Origin: Rhodospirillaceae bacterium
Lineage (GTDB): Bacteria > Pseudomonadota > Alphaproteobacteria > Rhodospirillales > Casp-alpha2
Direction of reading: 5' to 3'
Assembly: GCA_018665815.1 (NCBI GenBank)
Contig: JABJBP010000047.1
Location: 1-57,774 of the forward strand
Length of the DNA stretch: 57,774 nt
Shown here: positions 1-9,007 of the stretch, piece after piece
Position numbering within the stretch: position 1 is the first letter of the stretch
Layout of the letters: each line of letters begins with the position of its first letter
The notes under the pieces: model-generated
Seen by the model: only the letters and a program-made list of their open reading frames with translations
What the model was told of the DNA's origin: nothing
The model's database searches: none
Position numbers and translations under genes: made by a program

Positions 1-66
1 CAATGGTTTTTGGCAGAAATTGCATGCATCGAGCCCGGCTCACTCTACCATCGTCGAAATAAGGCA

Positions 67-774
67 TTATTCGAGGTGCCCAATAGTAAAGCCAAAAACT
101 AATCTCATATTACATACGCGGCAGATGATCGCGGCGCCAACGAGCGTTGCAAATAGAGGGAATATTCCTTGATACGGCACGGAAAATACCGCCGCATATG
201 CAGCAAACAACACCACTCGAAGAAAATAATCTCACCGCTCGGTGCCCAGAACGACAATGTACGCCGCCAACGGCAAAAGCGCCCAACTCATGCCGTTGTC
301 GAACGTGACCTGCAGGAGACGGAAATGGCTGATGGTAAATAGCGCCGCGAGTGAAATAGATACGAATCTATCGCAGTTCAACCCTCGACGGCAGAGTAAA
401 TAGGTGCCGCCAAGCCCCACTCCATACACGATCAGTTTGTGAACGAGAATTCCAATCCACAAAGGAAATATCTCAACGAAGAGTCGATTGAGAGATAAAA
501 TTTCACCGCCCACAACGAATGAGGCGTTTTTATCAACACCGCTTGCCAATTGGTGAGTGAATTGAGTTCCCGTATCGGGCCTATTTCCAAAGACTAGGTA
601 GGATAAGGTCAATTCTGCTTCATCATCCAAATAGACAAACGATAAAGGCCCGAGATATAGGTATTCGAATAGCATCGCAGCTATCCAACATACAATAAAC
701 GTTATTATAAACTTATTTGTATAAAATATTTCTTTATTATCTTTATATTTGAATATGCAATAACACCATGACAA
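67..774 (-). pseudogene. Polytopic membrane protein gene with an in-frame stop (polysaccharide locus)
   Basis: Reading from 774, 180 codons encode a hydrophobic protein with several membrane segments (first near residues 22-45) and a TGA at 232-234. In the same frame, 54 more codons follow before TAA at 67-69. They are strongly hydrophobic (DYFLRVVLFAAYAAVF, then a second hydrophobic stretch), so the protein was probably longer and the TGA is a nonsense mutation. I recognise no family; large membrane proteins of O-antigen or exopolysaccharide loci look similar. The stretch is AT-richer than the rest of the window, as is common for such loci. The 231 bases before the first stop hold nothing else I can support. 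Confidence 0.5.
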
Positions 775-905
775 TACAAATAAAAAATGAGTGTTAGCGA
801 GGAAATTTGAATAACATATGAATCAGTTGTTAGTTAAATTTAATACTTGAAGGATTTCCCAATGGCGGCACTATGCCAAAATCCGTTTGATGGAATGTAT
901 CATAG

Positions 906-1016
906 ATGAATAATTTTCCAGTCGCCTATAACGAGTTCATGGCAACAAATTCGGTGCTCGCCAATCTCCAGAATGAGGCGACGGGTATTCCCTCGATCGC
1001 GGCCATCATTCGATGA
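906..1016 (+). CDS. Possible 36-aa ORF overlapping the next start (ATGA)
   Basis: A short frame opens at ATG 906 directly after a TAG and ends at TGA 1014-1016. It overlaps the ATG at 1013 in the arrangement CGATGA. The product begins MNNFPVAYNEFMATN. The overlap is typical of translational coupling, but the peptide matches no family I know and no clear ribosome binding site is visible. It could be a leader peptide, the decayed tail of an earlier gene, or chance. Confidence 0.22.
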   Translation: MNNFPVAYNEFMATNSVLANLQNEATGIPSIAAIIR

Positions 1017-2821
1017 GAGCAAGTCGTCACTGGTGGCTCTATTTTTTCACCATTTCATCACCGTTCTTTCTAGTACTCATATACTTGTTCGCGATTACCG
1101 GCAAAGCCTATTGGGACACAACGTCGGACATCTCGCTGCAGCATTGGGTTGCCATGTCGTTAGGATGGGAACTCAGCGACTGGTCATTTCTTCTGTATAA
1201 TGCAGATGATGGTTTTCGGGACCACCATCCGGCAATTCCGCAAATTCAGATCGCAGCTGTTTATGGCTGGTTGTTTGGATTGCCGGTATCGCATCTTGAC
1301 GACTATGCAGTTCTGGGTGTCGGCCTGATCGTCATGGTTGTTGTGCTTTCCTCAGCTTGGGGTGCGCAAATCGCAAAAACCGTGAATGTGCCGCCTGTCG
1401 TCTTGTTCGCGGCGTCGTCCGTTGCCGCCGTACAGCCGGCAATCGCGCTGACTTGGATCGCGTACCAGTATTACATTCCGTTACTGATCCCGTGTGGATT
1501 GGCAATCACATCACTACACAAGGTTCGTGATGAGAACCGATTTATAATCATGGCCGTGTTTGCAGTGCTTGGATATGCAACGTCGATCACCTATTTAGCA
1601 GCCATCCCAATCGTGGCTTTAGCGATTGCGGCATTCAGCGGCCTCCGATATTCGAATTACGGCGACATATTCCAAGCCGTTTCACGGGAGCGATTTTCCG
1701 GATTGTACATGACCGCCGTGGTCTCGCTAACCGGCATATTTGTTTTCGGTTTCGCAAACGTCGGCTTCAGACTACCGGCAAAGCTCGCCGACTATCTTCG
1801 AGACGGCACATTTTCGAAGCTAGAATTTCTCGTAACACTGGGTGTATTGGCACTGAGCGGAATTGTGACGATTTACCTCGTGACGCGAAAATTTAACGCG
1901 TCTCCTTGGTTCAATGTTTATCTGGCGACGGTAGGACGTGGCGTCATCGGATGGGCCCTTGGAGCCAATCTGTTGGCTCTGGCTTCGTGGCATAGTGGTC
2001 TTCTGTTCAGTGGTCAAACTGGTACCGTTGGCTTAATCGGGATTGGCGGCATTCTGGAGTTTATATTTGCGACCCGTCCCTGGCTATGGATTCTACCCAT
2101 CATGTGGTTGGGCAGCCTGGCGATGGTTTTTAAAATGTTGTCACGTCATGACGATAACGCGCAATCGGTGGAATTTCAGGGTGTTTTCGTGTTCGCCGTA
2201 ATTACCATAAATTTGTTCGTTCTTCCGCTGATTGGTGCCGATCCGCAATCAATGGGCGGATACATCGAGGCACGCGTGTTGGCCAGCATCACCATTGGAC
2301 TGCCAATCGTACTGATGTGGTCTTGGCAGCGGGCGCGGTTTTTTGGATCGTGCGCAGCGACGGGCGCACTAATCATCACGGGATTATCGATCCTGGATCA
2401 GCATCGAATTTTTGCACCGGTCACCAAAAGTGAAAGGTTGGTTTCCGCATTCTTGAACTCGGAAATCTCAGCCTATAGGCAAATAAATCCTCACTCCCGT
2501 GTTCTCTGTATCAATGCCGGCATGGCGGGCCAATGTGAAGTCGATCGAGTATACGACTATTACCGTCCGTTCCATGACGGAAATAAGAAAAATAAGCCAC
2601 TACCCCGCCGATACGGTGACGATAAAAACGCCCATATTCGCGTGGCCGACAAAGCCTGCAAATCATGGGAGGCATGTGGATTACCTGCCCGTGCCTCAGG
2701 AGAGCGGATCATTGTATTGGGCCGCAAACAAAACTTCCCGCCAGCCATCCATGAATATGGAACGGCACTGAAAACCAAACAGCATCCGCCAAGTGACGTT
2801 GTTATTTTGGAGGTTCGCTAG
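1013..2821 (+). CDS. Large uncharacterised polytopic inner-membrane protein
   Basis: This 602-residue protein has roughly ten hydrophobic segments spread over residues 10-470, then a soluble C-terminal part of about 120 residues. Near residue 70 the motif DGFRDHHPAIP lies in a likely periplasmic loop after the first membrane helix. The layout resembles integral-membrane glycosyltransferase (GT-C-like) or polysaccharide-assembly proteins, but I cannot place it in a family. The start is ATG 1013; an in-frame TGA lies 37 bases upstream. Codon use and base composition are AT-richer than in genes further right. It converges on the GDP-mannose dehydratase gene, suggesting a role in surface glycan synthesis; that is inference from context. 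Confidence 0.75.
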   Translation: MRASRHWWLYFFTISSPFFLVLIYLFAITGKAYWDTTSDISLQHWVAMSLGWELSDWSFLLYNADDGFRDHHPAIPQIQIAAVYGWLFGLPVSHLDDYAVLGVGLIVMVVVLSSAWGAQIAKTVNVPPVVLFAASSVAAVQPAIALTWIAYQYYIPLLIPCGLAITSLHKVRDENRFIIMAVFAVLGYATSITYLAAIPIVALAIAAFSGLRYSNYGDIFQAVSRERFSGLYMTAVVSLTGIFVFGFANVGFRLPAKLADYLRDGTFSKLEFLVTLGVLALSGIVTIYLVTRKFNASPWFNVYLATVGRGVIGWALGANLLALASWHSGLLFSGQTGTVGLIGIGGILEFIFATRPWLWILPIMWLGSLAMVFKMLSRHDDNAQSVEFQGVFVFAVITINLFVLPLIGADPQSMGGYIEARVLASITIGLPIVLMWSWQRARFFGSCAATGALIITGLSILDQHRIFAPVTKSERLVSAFLNSEISAYRQINPHSRVLCINAGMAGQCEVDRVYDYYRPFHDGNKKNKPLPRRYGDDKNAHIRVADKACKSWEACGLPARASGERIIVLGRKQNFPPAIHEYGTALKTKQHPPSDVVILEVR

Positions 2822-2862
2822 CGGTCCGCAACAGCTGTCGTTATGAAATAATTGCTTCCCGC

Positions 2863-3918
2863 TTATCGTCTCGGCTGAACATGCCGAAGCGTCTCAATAT
2901 CCGCCTCAACCATCTCACTGACCAATTGGTCGAAGCTGATTTTCGGCGCCCAGCCGAAGGCGTTCTTGGCCTTTGAATAATCGCCATGCAGTTCATTGAT
3001 CTCAGTGGGCCGGAAAAATCTTGAATCAACCCGAACCACGACATCACCCGTAGCCTTGTCGATACCTTCTTCGTCAATGCCATCACCGCGCCACTCAATG
3101 CTCTTCCCAACGACCTTAAAAGCCCGCTCGACAAATTCGCGCACACTTCGGGTCTCGCCGGTGGCCAGGACATAATCGTCGGGTTCCGGTTGTTGCTGGA
3201 TCATCCAGATGCCTTCGACAAAATCACGCGCGTGACCCCAGTCGCGTTTCGCCGACAAATTGCCTAGATACATGCACGGACTTTGGCCCAATTCGATGGC
3301 GGCAACGGCGCGGGTGATTTTGCGGGTCACGAATGTTTCGCCGCGCACCGGGCTTTCGTGATTAAACAAAATGCCGTTCGACGCATGTATGTCATAGGCC
3401 TCGCGGTAATTAACGCACAGCCAGTAGGCATAAAGTTTTGCAGCCGCGTAGGGACTTCGCGGCCGGAACGGTGTGGTTTCCGTCTGCGGCGCTTCTTCGG
3501 GTTCACCGTATAACTCCGAGGTCGATGCCTGATAGAACCGAGTTTTGTCAACCAAGCCAAGAATCCGGATGGCTTCCAAAAGCCTGAGGGTGCCCAAAGC
3601 ATCGGCTTCCGCTGTATATTCAGGTGTGTCGAAACTGACGTGAACGTGAGATTGCGCGGCGAGGTTATAAATTTCATCGGGCTCGGTCTTTTGGATCACC
3701 CGGATGAGGCTCGTCGCATCGGTCATATCGGCGAAGTGTGCATGAAACATGCTGGGTTCATGCGGTTCAGGATAAATGTGATCGATGCGCTGCGTATTGA
3801 ATGATGAAGACCGGCGCTTGATGCCGTGCACTTCGTAGCCTTTGTCCAGCAGCAGTTCGGCGAGGTACGAGCCGTCCTGCCCTGTCACACCGGTGATCAA
3901 TGCCGTCTTTCCGGTCAT
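2863..3918 (-). CDS. gmd: GDP-mannose 4,6-dehydratase
   Basis: This extended short-chain dehydrogenase converts GDP-D-mannose to GDP-4-keto-6-deoxy-D-mannose, the precursor of GDP-fucose, GDP-rhamnose and GDP-perosamine for cell-surface glycans. The 351 residues are full length for the family. The NAD(P)-binding glycine motif [13 protein letters not shown] is at residues 9-21. The catalytic region [10 protein letters not shown], followed by [11 protein letters not shown] (YxxxK), and the substrate loop [15 protein letters not shown] are all present. It is cytoplasmic. The ATG at 3918 gives the usual N-terminus. It sits at the right edge of the polysaccharide locus; the GDP-sugar reductase that should follow is not in the window. 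Confidence 0.97.
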   Translation of the reverse strand: MTGKTALITGVTGQDGSYLAELLLDKGYEVHGIKRRSSSFNTQRIDHIYPEPHEPSMFHAHFADMTDATSLIRVIQKTEPDEIYNLAAQSHVHVSFDTPEYTAEADALGTLRLLEAIRILGLVDKTRFYQASTSELYGEPEEAPQTETTPFRPRSPYAAAKLYAYWLCVNYREAYDIHASNGILFNHESPVRGETFVTRKITRAVAAIELGQSPCMYLGNLSAKRDWGHARDFVEGIWMIQQQPEPDDYVLATGETRSVREFVERAFKVVGKSIEWRGDGIDEEGIDKATGDVVVRVDSRFFRPTEINELHGDYSKAKNAFGWAPKISFDQLVSEMVEADIETLRHVQPRR

Positions 3919-4125
3919 GGAATTAATTCTCTCCAGTATTTATGCGTATCGCGCCCCCCATAGCCCTGGGCACGGTGCAACGAGGAGCACAGTTTATAAA
4001 GAGAAATAACGATTAGCCAACCCGGCTTGTCGACAATCAGCAGGTCAAGCAGGTGACTTGCACCCTGCTATAATCGCGTGTCTCATCAAAGGCTTATAGG
4101 GGTTGAAATTTTGGAGACCAAAACA

Positions 4126-4479
4126 ATGAGCAAGATTACCCGGGTGCCCGGTCAGGCCAAGGGGAGATGCCGCTATGTCACCAGTGCGGGCCTTGTCTGG
4201 AGCGTCGCCACTTCAGAGGGCGCCGGCGACAATGTTGCCCAACAAACTCATACCACACTTGCCAATCTGGAGGCGAATTTGTTGGGGGCCGGTTCCGACA
4301 AGCATCATATTTTGGAGGCCGTCGTCTATTTGGGCGATATGGACCGGAAAGCTGAAATGGACGAAGTCTGGTGTGCTTGGATTCCCGACGACGGATGGCC
4401 GAACCGGGCCTGCGTCGGCGCCGACCTGGCCGCCGGTGATCTGGTTGAAATCAAAGTCACGGCAAAACTTCTAGAATAG
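4126..4479 (+). CDS. RidA/YjgF-family protein
   Basis: This 117-residue protein belongs to the RidA/YjgF/YER057c superfamily, small trimeric cytoplasmic proteins. The best-known members hydrolyse reactive enamine/imine intermediates from PLP enzymes. Visible family features are the VVYLGDMDRKAEMDEVW segment and the RACVGADLAAGDLVEI strand near the C-terminus. The arginine that binds substrate carboxylates in true RidA (xxRxxV) is replaced by NRACV, so it may belong to another subgroup. ATG 4126 is chosen over GTG 4078 because TTGGAG lies about 10 bases before it and the family starts there. Confidence 0.85.
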   Translation: MSKITRVPGQAKGRCRYVTSAGLVWSVATSEGAGDNVAQQTHTTLANLEANLLGAGSDKHHILEAVVYLGDMDRKAEMDEVWCAWIPDDGWPNRACVGADLAAGDLVEIKVTAKLLE

Positions 4480-4624
4480 CGCCAATTTATGACAAACAAC
4501 ATAAATCAATATATTTCCGGTATCGAAATGTAGTGCTATGATCTTATCTGGAACTTTGGCCAAGCGCGGCCATCGCGCCAGCTGCCGATTTAAATCACTC
4601 GTTTTTTTAAGTGATCGCGACGGC

Positions 4625-5380
4625 ATGAGGGAAGACATAAGCGAAAGCGCAAAATTCAACGGTGCCTCGGTGCTGGTCGTCGATGACAATCCGCAGAATG
4701 TAGAATTATTGCTTGAAACGCTTGACGACGAAGGGTTTGAAGTTCGTGCCGCGTCGAGCGGCCCCATTGCACTCAACGAAGCCAAGAATGCCCCACCCGA
4801 TCTCATTTTGCTCGACATCATGATGCCGGGTATGGACGGTTACGAGGTCTGTCAGGCACTCAAGGCTGATGAACGGCTGCAACAGATTCCGGTGATCTTT
4901 GTGACATCGCTCACAGATTCAACTGAGAAAGTTAAAGCCTTCGCCGCCGGCGGTGTTGATTACGTCACCAAACCAATTGATTTGGACGAGGTCGTTGCCC
5001 GGGTCCGTTGCCATTTGACGATCAGCAAGGACCGCGATCAACTTGAAAGTGCCAAACAGGCCTTGGAAGCCGCCATGTTGGCCCAGGCCACTCGCCTGCA
5101 ACGCTACGAGCCGGTTTCCGCCGATATGCCCAGTGCCCACGCCGTCAATGACGTCGGCGAAGACATGCAACTGACCGAACGTGAACGCGAATGCCTGTAC
5201 TTTCTGGCCCGTGGCCATCGCAATGACCGGATTGCTGAAAAAATGGATATTACCGTACCGACGGTTAATTTTCATGTCGCCAACGCGCGAAAAAAACTCA
5301 ATTCGGCGACCCGCGAACAGGCCCTGGCAGTGGCGGTATCCCTTAATCTTGTGTCCCCCCACGCCAGCGAAGACGATTGA
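4625..5380 (+). CDS. Response regulator: receiver plus LuxR-type DNA-binding domain
   Basis: With the start at ATG 4625 the protein has 251 residues. The N-terminal receiver domain has the acidic pair DD at 20-21, the phosphoacceptor Asp64 in LLDIMMPGMDGYEV, and the YVTKPID lysine. A short helical linker follows. The C-terminal GerE/LuxR helix-turn-helix begins LTERERECLYFLARG and continues NDRIAEKMDITVPTVNFHVANARKKL. It is therefore likely a phosphorylation-controlled transcription factor. No sensor kinase is adjacent, so its partner is unknown. An in-frame ATG at 4538 would add 29 residues not typical of a receiver domain; neither start has a strong ribosome binding site. Confidence 0.9.
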   Translation: MREDISESAKFNGASVLVVDDNPQNVELLLETLDDEGFEVRAASSGPIALNEAKNAPPDLILLDIMMPGMDGYEVCQALKADERLQQIPVIFVTSLTDSTEKVKAFAAGGVDYVTKPIDLDEVVARVRCHLTISKDRDQLESAKQALEAAMLAQATRLQRYEPVSADMPSAHAVNDVGEDMQLTERERECLYFLARGHRNDRIAEKMDITVPTVNFHVANARKKLNSATREQALAVAVSLNLVSPHASEDD

Positions 5381-5502
5381 TCTTTCTGGTTTTTGGCCCG
5401 ACAAAGGCGGCTTAAAATGCGTCTGATTGGCAATTCGGTTGCTGGATTTATCACCTCACCCATGATCGCACCGCTCATCAGCGGACACGTCCTGACATAA
5501 CG

Positions 5503-6285
5503 GAAAATGAACGCCAATTTGAATTGCTGTTTCCGACCGCAATCCAAATGACGATGATCGTTGATCATGGTGCGCTGAATGCGGCGTTGAATAAGGAAAT
5601 TGAGGATATCCGCGGCTCCACGCCGACCGGCATGATGGTCGTGCGATGTCTACACCACCATTTCCAATAATTTTCTTTTGCATCAACGTCCCGGGTTCAA
5701 ACGCTTGAATAAATTGTTCATGGACAACACCGTCACCTATGGCCAAGCCCTGGAGCACCCCATGGATACCCGTGGAGTACTTATGGACATGTGCTGGATC
5801 AATGCCTACCAGCGTAGGCGTGCCCGGTCTATTCGACATTGCACAGTGCCGATCAACTGCATCGTCTGGAAGGCTTTGCCGGCGTCAGCGCGCACTTTCA
5901 AACCGAGGCCCGGCAGCTGGCCGCCCATCAGGCCGTTGATTTGGCGCGCCAAGACATCGTCGTCGAGCGGTGTTGGTTGAACGTGCTCGGGCGCGGTCAC
6001 TCCATGGGCCTCCATAAGCATCCGAATTCATTGTACACGGGCCTTTATTTCCTCAATGCGCCGAAGGATGGCGCGTTGCTGTTTCTATACAATCCGGCCA
6101 AGGAAATGGGATTCTCCATGCCTGTCAAAAAGGATAATCCGCTGAACGAAGATGCCCATGTTATCCGGCCGAAAACTGGAGAATTGCTCATATTCCCGAG
6201 CGCCCTCGCACAAAGCTTCCAGGTTCACGACGCCGAGACTGAACATCTTCATCTGGGCTTCACGGTATCGGCACGCCTGAAGTAA
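5503..6285 (+). pseudogene. Broken locus: two related 2OG-Fe(II) oxygenase-like genes collapsed together
   Basis: Three frame segments carry one protein family, which resembles the putative 2OG-Fe(II) oxygenases (PF13759-type). Segment A (5503-5670) reads ENERQFELLFPTAIQ up to about IRGSTPTG, then runs into a stop. Segment B, one frame over from 5636, reads WSCDVYTTISNNFLLHQ through to MDMCWINAYQR near 5814. Segment C returns to the first frame and starts ACPVYSTLHSADQLH just after a TAG at 5815-5817. It continues to ERCWLNVLGRGHSMGLHKHPN and the C-terminus at 6285. B and C repeat the same family region (VYTTIS...CWIN versus VYSTLH...CWLN), so two paralogous copies seem to have fused by deletion. 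Only 5839-6285 (TTG start, 148 codons) remains open, and it keeps the HKHPN and HLHLGF histidines. Confidence 0.65.
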
Positions 6286-6374
6286 GGCGCCATTCAACCA
6301 AGTTTCGTTAATCGTCTCAGAATTGTGATCGAGCGTGACGTACCGGCCTGCGCCACCTTGGGTATGTTGAAACG

Positions 6375-6746
6375 ATGGCGACAATCTTATTGATGGAAGA
6401 TGATAATTTGTTGCGCGAGCACCTCGCGGAAGCACTTGACGATGCCGGCTTTAATGTGGCGATGGCCAGTAATGGCATCGAGGGGCTGGCTTTTGTTGCC
6501 ACACACCAGCCGGACCTAATTATCACCGATATCATCATGGATGACGGGGAAGGCATCGGTTCGATCATTAACATCCGCCGCACCCACATCGATTTGCCGA
6601 TCCTCGCGATTTCAGGAAACCCGCTGTATCTCAACAATAGCCTGAAGCTCAGTGCCAACCACGCCATGCTAAAACCATTTTCAAAGGCGCAGTTGCTGGT
6701 GACTATTAATATGCTGCTCACCGACGGCGCCCGCCGTTTGGCTTAG
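6375..6746 (+). CDS. Single-domain response regulator (CheY-like)
   Basis: The 123 residues form a lone receiver domain: acidic residues E8-D9-D10, phosphoacceptor Asp52 in LIITDIIMDDG, the conserved Ser in LAISGNP and the lysine in HAMLKPFSK. There is no output domain, so it probably passes on a signal by protein contact or serves as a phosphate sink. No kinase gene is adjacent. A two-component partner elsewhere in the genome must be assumed. Confidence 0.92.
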   Translation: MATILLMEDDNLLREHLAEALDDAGFNVAMASNGIEGLAFVATHQPDLIITDIIMDDGEGIGSIINIRRTHIDLPILAISGNPLYLNNSLKLSANHAMLKPFSKAQLLVTINMLLTDGARRLA

Positions 6747-6770
6747 ATCAATAGAGAATCGCCATTAATC

Positions 6771-7193
6771 TCAGTCGGTTCCGTCAGCCGACACACCCGT
6801 ATCGGCTTCGATACGATGCATATCGACGTCACTAAACCCGAAATGGTGGCCGATTTCGTGGATCAACACATGACGCACGACAGCCGCCAAGGTCTCGCCG
6901 GTTTCAAACCAATACTCAAGGATGGGCCGGCGATAGAGAAATATCATGTCCACATCCGTCGGCGTGGCGGCAACGCTTTTACGATCAAGCGACACACCTT
7001 GATAAAGGCCCAACAAGTCAAACGGGCTTTCCAGCCCCATATCGGCAAGGATTTCCGCGTCGGCGAAATCGCTGACGCGAATGACGACACCCTCCAAATG
7101 GCGCCGAAGTTCATCGGGAATAATCGCCAACGCAGCGGCCGCCAGATCCTCAAAATCAGTCAACGGGGGTGGCGTGTCGGGGTGCGAGGACAT
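6771..7193 (-). CDS. Zincin-like metallopeptidase family protein (PF06262 type)
   Basis: A 140-residue cytoplasmic protein with the zinc site HEIGHHFGFSD near residues 111-121. This is the HExxHxxxxxD pattern that defines the short 'possibl zinc metallo-peptidase' family seen in many alphaproteobacteria and actinobacteria. LYRRPILEYW upstream of the site is also typical. Proteolysis has not been shown for most members, so substrate and role are unknown. It is convergent with the response-regulator gene at 6375 and divergent from the pterin dehydratase gene at 7303. Confidence 0.85.
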   Translation of the reverse strand: MSSHPDTPPPLTDFEDLAAAALAIIPDELRRHLEGVVIRVSDFADAEILADMGLESPFDLLGLYQGVSLDRKSVAATPTDVDMIFLYRRPILEYWFETGETLAAVVRHVLIHEIGHHFGFSDVDMHRIEADTGVSADGTD

Positions 7194-7302
7194 GGTTTAA
7201 CCTACAGACAATTCGCGGCCTCTTCCATGGTCAAAACTTGAACTTCACGGCCCAGCGCGCCACCTTAACAAGCAGGCGCAATCAATTGGAGACGCATCAG
7301 AC

Positions 7303-7593
7303 ATGGTCGATAAACTTGGCGGGCAGGCCCGTATCGATGCCTTGGGCGGGCTCAAAGATTGGGCTGAGGTCGATGGCCGCGATGCCATTTCGAAGACGTT
7401 TCAATTCAGAAATTTCAACGCGGCCTTCGGATTTATGAGTCGGTGTGCCTTGATGGCCGAAAAAATGGATCACCACCCGGAATGGTTCAACGTCTACAAC
7501 CGCGTTGACGTCACGCTGGCCACCCACGACGCGGATGGGATCACCGAAAAAGACATCAAACTCGCGGCCTTCATGGATCAAGCGGCAGCCTAA
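7303..7593 (+). CDS. phhB: 4a-hydroxytetrahydrobiopterin dehydratase (pterin-4a-carbinolamine dehydratase)
   Basis: This 96-residue enzyme dehydrates 4a-hydroxytetrahydropterin, regenerating the cofactor used by phenylalanine hydroxylase. The family signature is complete: [13 protein letters not shown], then [31 protein letters not shown] in outline (the HHPEW and TLxTHD motifs). No phenylalanine hydroxylase gene is in the window, so the partner enzyme must lie elsewhere or the protein may act in another pterin pathway. Confidence 0.95.
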   Translation: MVDKLGGQARIDALGGLKDWAEVDGRDAISKTFQFRNFNAAFGFMSRCALMAEKMDHHPEWFNVYNRVDVTLATHDADGITEKDIKLAAFMDQAAA

Positions 7594-7617
7594 CGCGCGT
7601 TCAATGGCCAACGGCCC

Positions 7618-8085
7618 CTAGGCCGGGGCGCCCGGAAACACGTCGGCGAATTCCGCCATGGCGTCGCCACGGGCCACCATCACGCCCTTCTGGTTGACCA
7701 CTTCGATATCGAACACCACCCAGCGGCTTCCGTCGGTTTCCAATTTTCGTTGCACCGTAGCTTTCGGTGTAATCGTGTCTCCCAAATAGACCGGCGTCAG
7801 CCATCGGGTTTCCAGCCGGCGATGATAACCGCCGCGTTCAAGCAACCAATCAGTCAGGGTGCGGGTAATGACCGCGAAGTTTTGCATGCCGTGCATGATG
7901 ACGCCGTCAAACTGGGTCTTGCCAAAATCTCCGTCCATGTAGTTGTCATCGAAATGCAAGGGGTTGAAATCCAGCGAGCCGAGCGCAAAATCAGCGATGG
8001 TCTCGCGGCTCACGGTGAAGGCCCGTCCGGTAATTTCAAAGCCCGCCTCAATGGCGTTGAATGCTGCTTTCGGATTATACGTCAT
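7618..8085 (-). CDS. MaoC-type hot-dog dehydratase subunit
   Basis: A 155-residue single hot-dog protein of the MaoC/(R)-enoyl-CoA hydratase family. The hydratase motif is DFNPLHFDDNYM near residue 38, followed by GVIMHGMQNFAVI, which matches the usual catalytic Asp/His region. ATG 8085 fits the family N-terminus; an upstream frame overlaps the neighbouring gene and lacks similarity. It lies 10 bp after the related gene at 8096-8578 on the same strand. Such pairs often form one heteromeric hydratase, so the substrate is likely a CoA thioester. The specific acyl-CoA is unknown. Confidence 0.88.
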   Translation of the reverse strand: MTYNPKAAFNAIEAGFEITGRAFTVSRETIADFALGSLDFNPLHFDDNYMDGDFGKTQFDGVIMHGMQNFAVITRTLTDWLLERGGYHRRLETRWLTPVYLGDTITPKATVQRKLETDGSRWVVFDIEVVNQKGVMVARGDAMAEFADVFPGAPA

Positions 8086-8095
8086 GGCGCGTTCC

Positions 8096-8578
8096 CTATA
8101 CCGGCCGGATGGTCCAGCCGCGCCCGGTGCAAATGACCTGGTCCAGCTGGTTGGTGAAGGCATTTTCATGAATGGCGAACAGGCGGTCTTTCTTGATGAA
8201 CTTATCCAAGGCCGTGCCACGCATCGTCAGAGTATCGCCAGGCCGGGCCGGGATATTGTAGGACCAGCTCTGGCCACAATTGATGGTGCCGGGCGAACGC
8301 ATCCAATCCTCGATGCCGGTACACGCAAACATCAGCACGATATGAATGGAAGGCGGCGCGATGATGCCGCCGTAAGGCGTCGTCCTGGCAAATGCCTCAT
8401 CATGATAAAGCGGATTGTCGTCACCGATCAGCCGGGCGAACTGGGCAATCACTTCGGCGGTCAAGGTCACCGGTTTGGTGTCGCGCAATTCACCGGGAAT
8501 AATCTGATCCCAGGTTTTACGGTTATCGACATCCTTCCAGAAATCGTTCTCGTATTCCTCGAGTTTGAGGACCGTCAT
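8096..8578 (-). CDS. MaoC N-terminal-type (FAS1-like) dehydratase subunit
   Basis: A 160-residue hot-dog protein resembling the MaoC_dehydrat_N family (PF13452). It shows DDNPLYHDEAFARTTPYGGIIAPP near residues 51-74 and a WSYNIPARPGDTL strand. In this family one hot-dog half often supports a catalytic partner, here the gene immediately downstream at 7618-8085. The two probably form an operon and a heterodimer acting on an enoyl-CoA or beta-hydroxyacyl-CoA. The start at 8578 has GGAGG upstream on the minus strand. Confidence 0.87.
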   Translation of the reverse strand: MTVLKLEEYENDFWKDVDNRKTWDQIIPGELRDTKPVTLTAEVIAQFARLIGDDNPLYHDEAFARTTPYGGIIAPPSIHIVLMFACTGIEDWMRSPGTINCGQSWSYNIPARPGDTLTMRGTALDKFIKKDRLFAIHENAFTNQLDQVICTGRGWTIRPV

Positions 8579-8653
8579 GGGCGCCGCCTCCGTGATTGAT
8601 CAATGCGCAATCATAGACGGATCAGCTGGGCTGCCTCAAACCCGAAACGATGT

Positions 8654-9007
8654 TCATCTCTGGGCAAGCTTTCTGCCCTTGGCCTGTTTTGGTTTGGCCA
8701 AAGTCTGGACCGCCACGGCGACCGCCTTGATTTCTGATTCCAATCGTTCGACATCGACCCGAGCGCGCGTGTCGCGTTCCATGGCTTCCCATTGCAGGGT
8801 GTCGAGATCGGCGCGCAGGCGGTCGAGGCGTTTGTCCAAAACATCCGCCGCCGAGCGGCTGGCGATACGGATTTCTTCGAGTTCGCGGTCCAGGTCGGTA
8901 CGGAGTTTTTTGACCATATCGGACGCCACCATCACCGCGAGCATGAGCACCGCGCTGGCGAACACGAACAGGACGGCGAAGGCACCGAAGCCGGTCATCC
9001 AGGTCAC
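8654..9007 (-). CDS. Small membrane-anchored coiled-coil protein
   Basis: The 117 residues have one N-terminal membrane segment (about 5-29), then a long charged helical region rich in heptad-like Asp, Glu, Arg and Leu (DLDRELEEIRIAS, RLDRLRADLDTLQW). A basic tail ends it (KPKQAKGRK). This predicts a single-pass inner-membrane protein with a cytoplasmic coiled coil. I do not recognise a family. It follows the hydratase pair on the opposite side of a 75-bp gap, same strand, possibly transcribed with it. Confidence 0.65.
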   Translation of the reverse strand: MTWMTGFGAFAVLFVFASAVLMLAVMVASDMVKKLRTDLDRELEEIRIASRSAADVLDKRLDRLRADLDTLQWEAMERDTRARVDVERLESEIKAVAVAVQTLAKPKQAKGRKLAQR

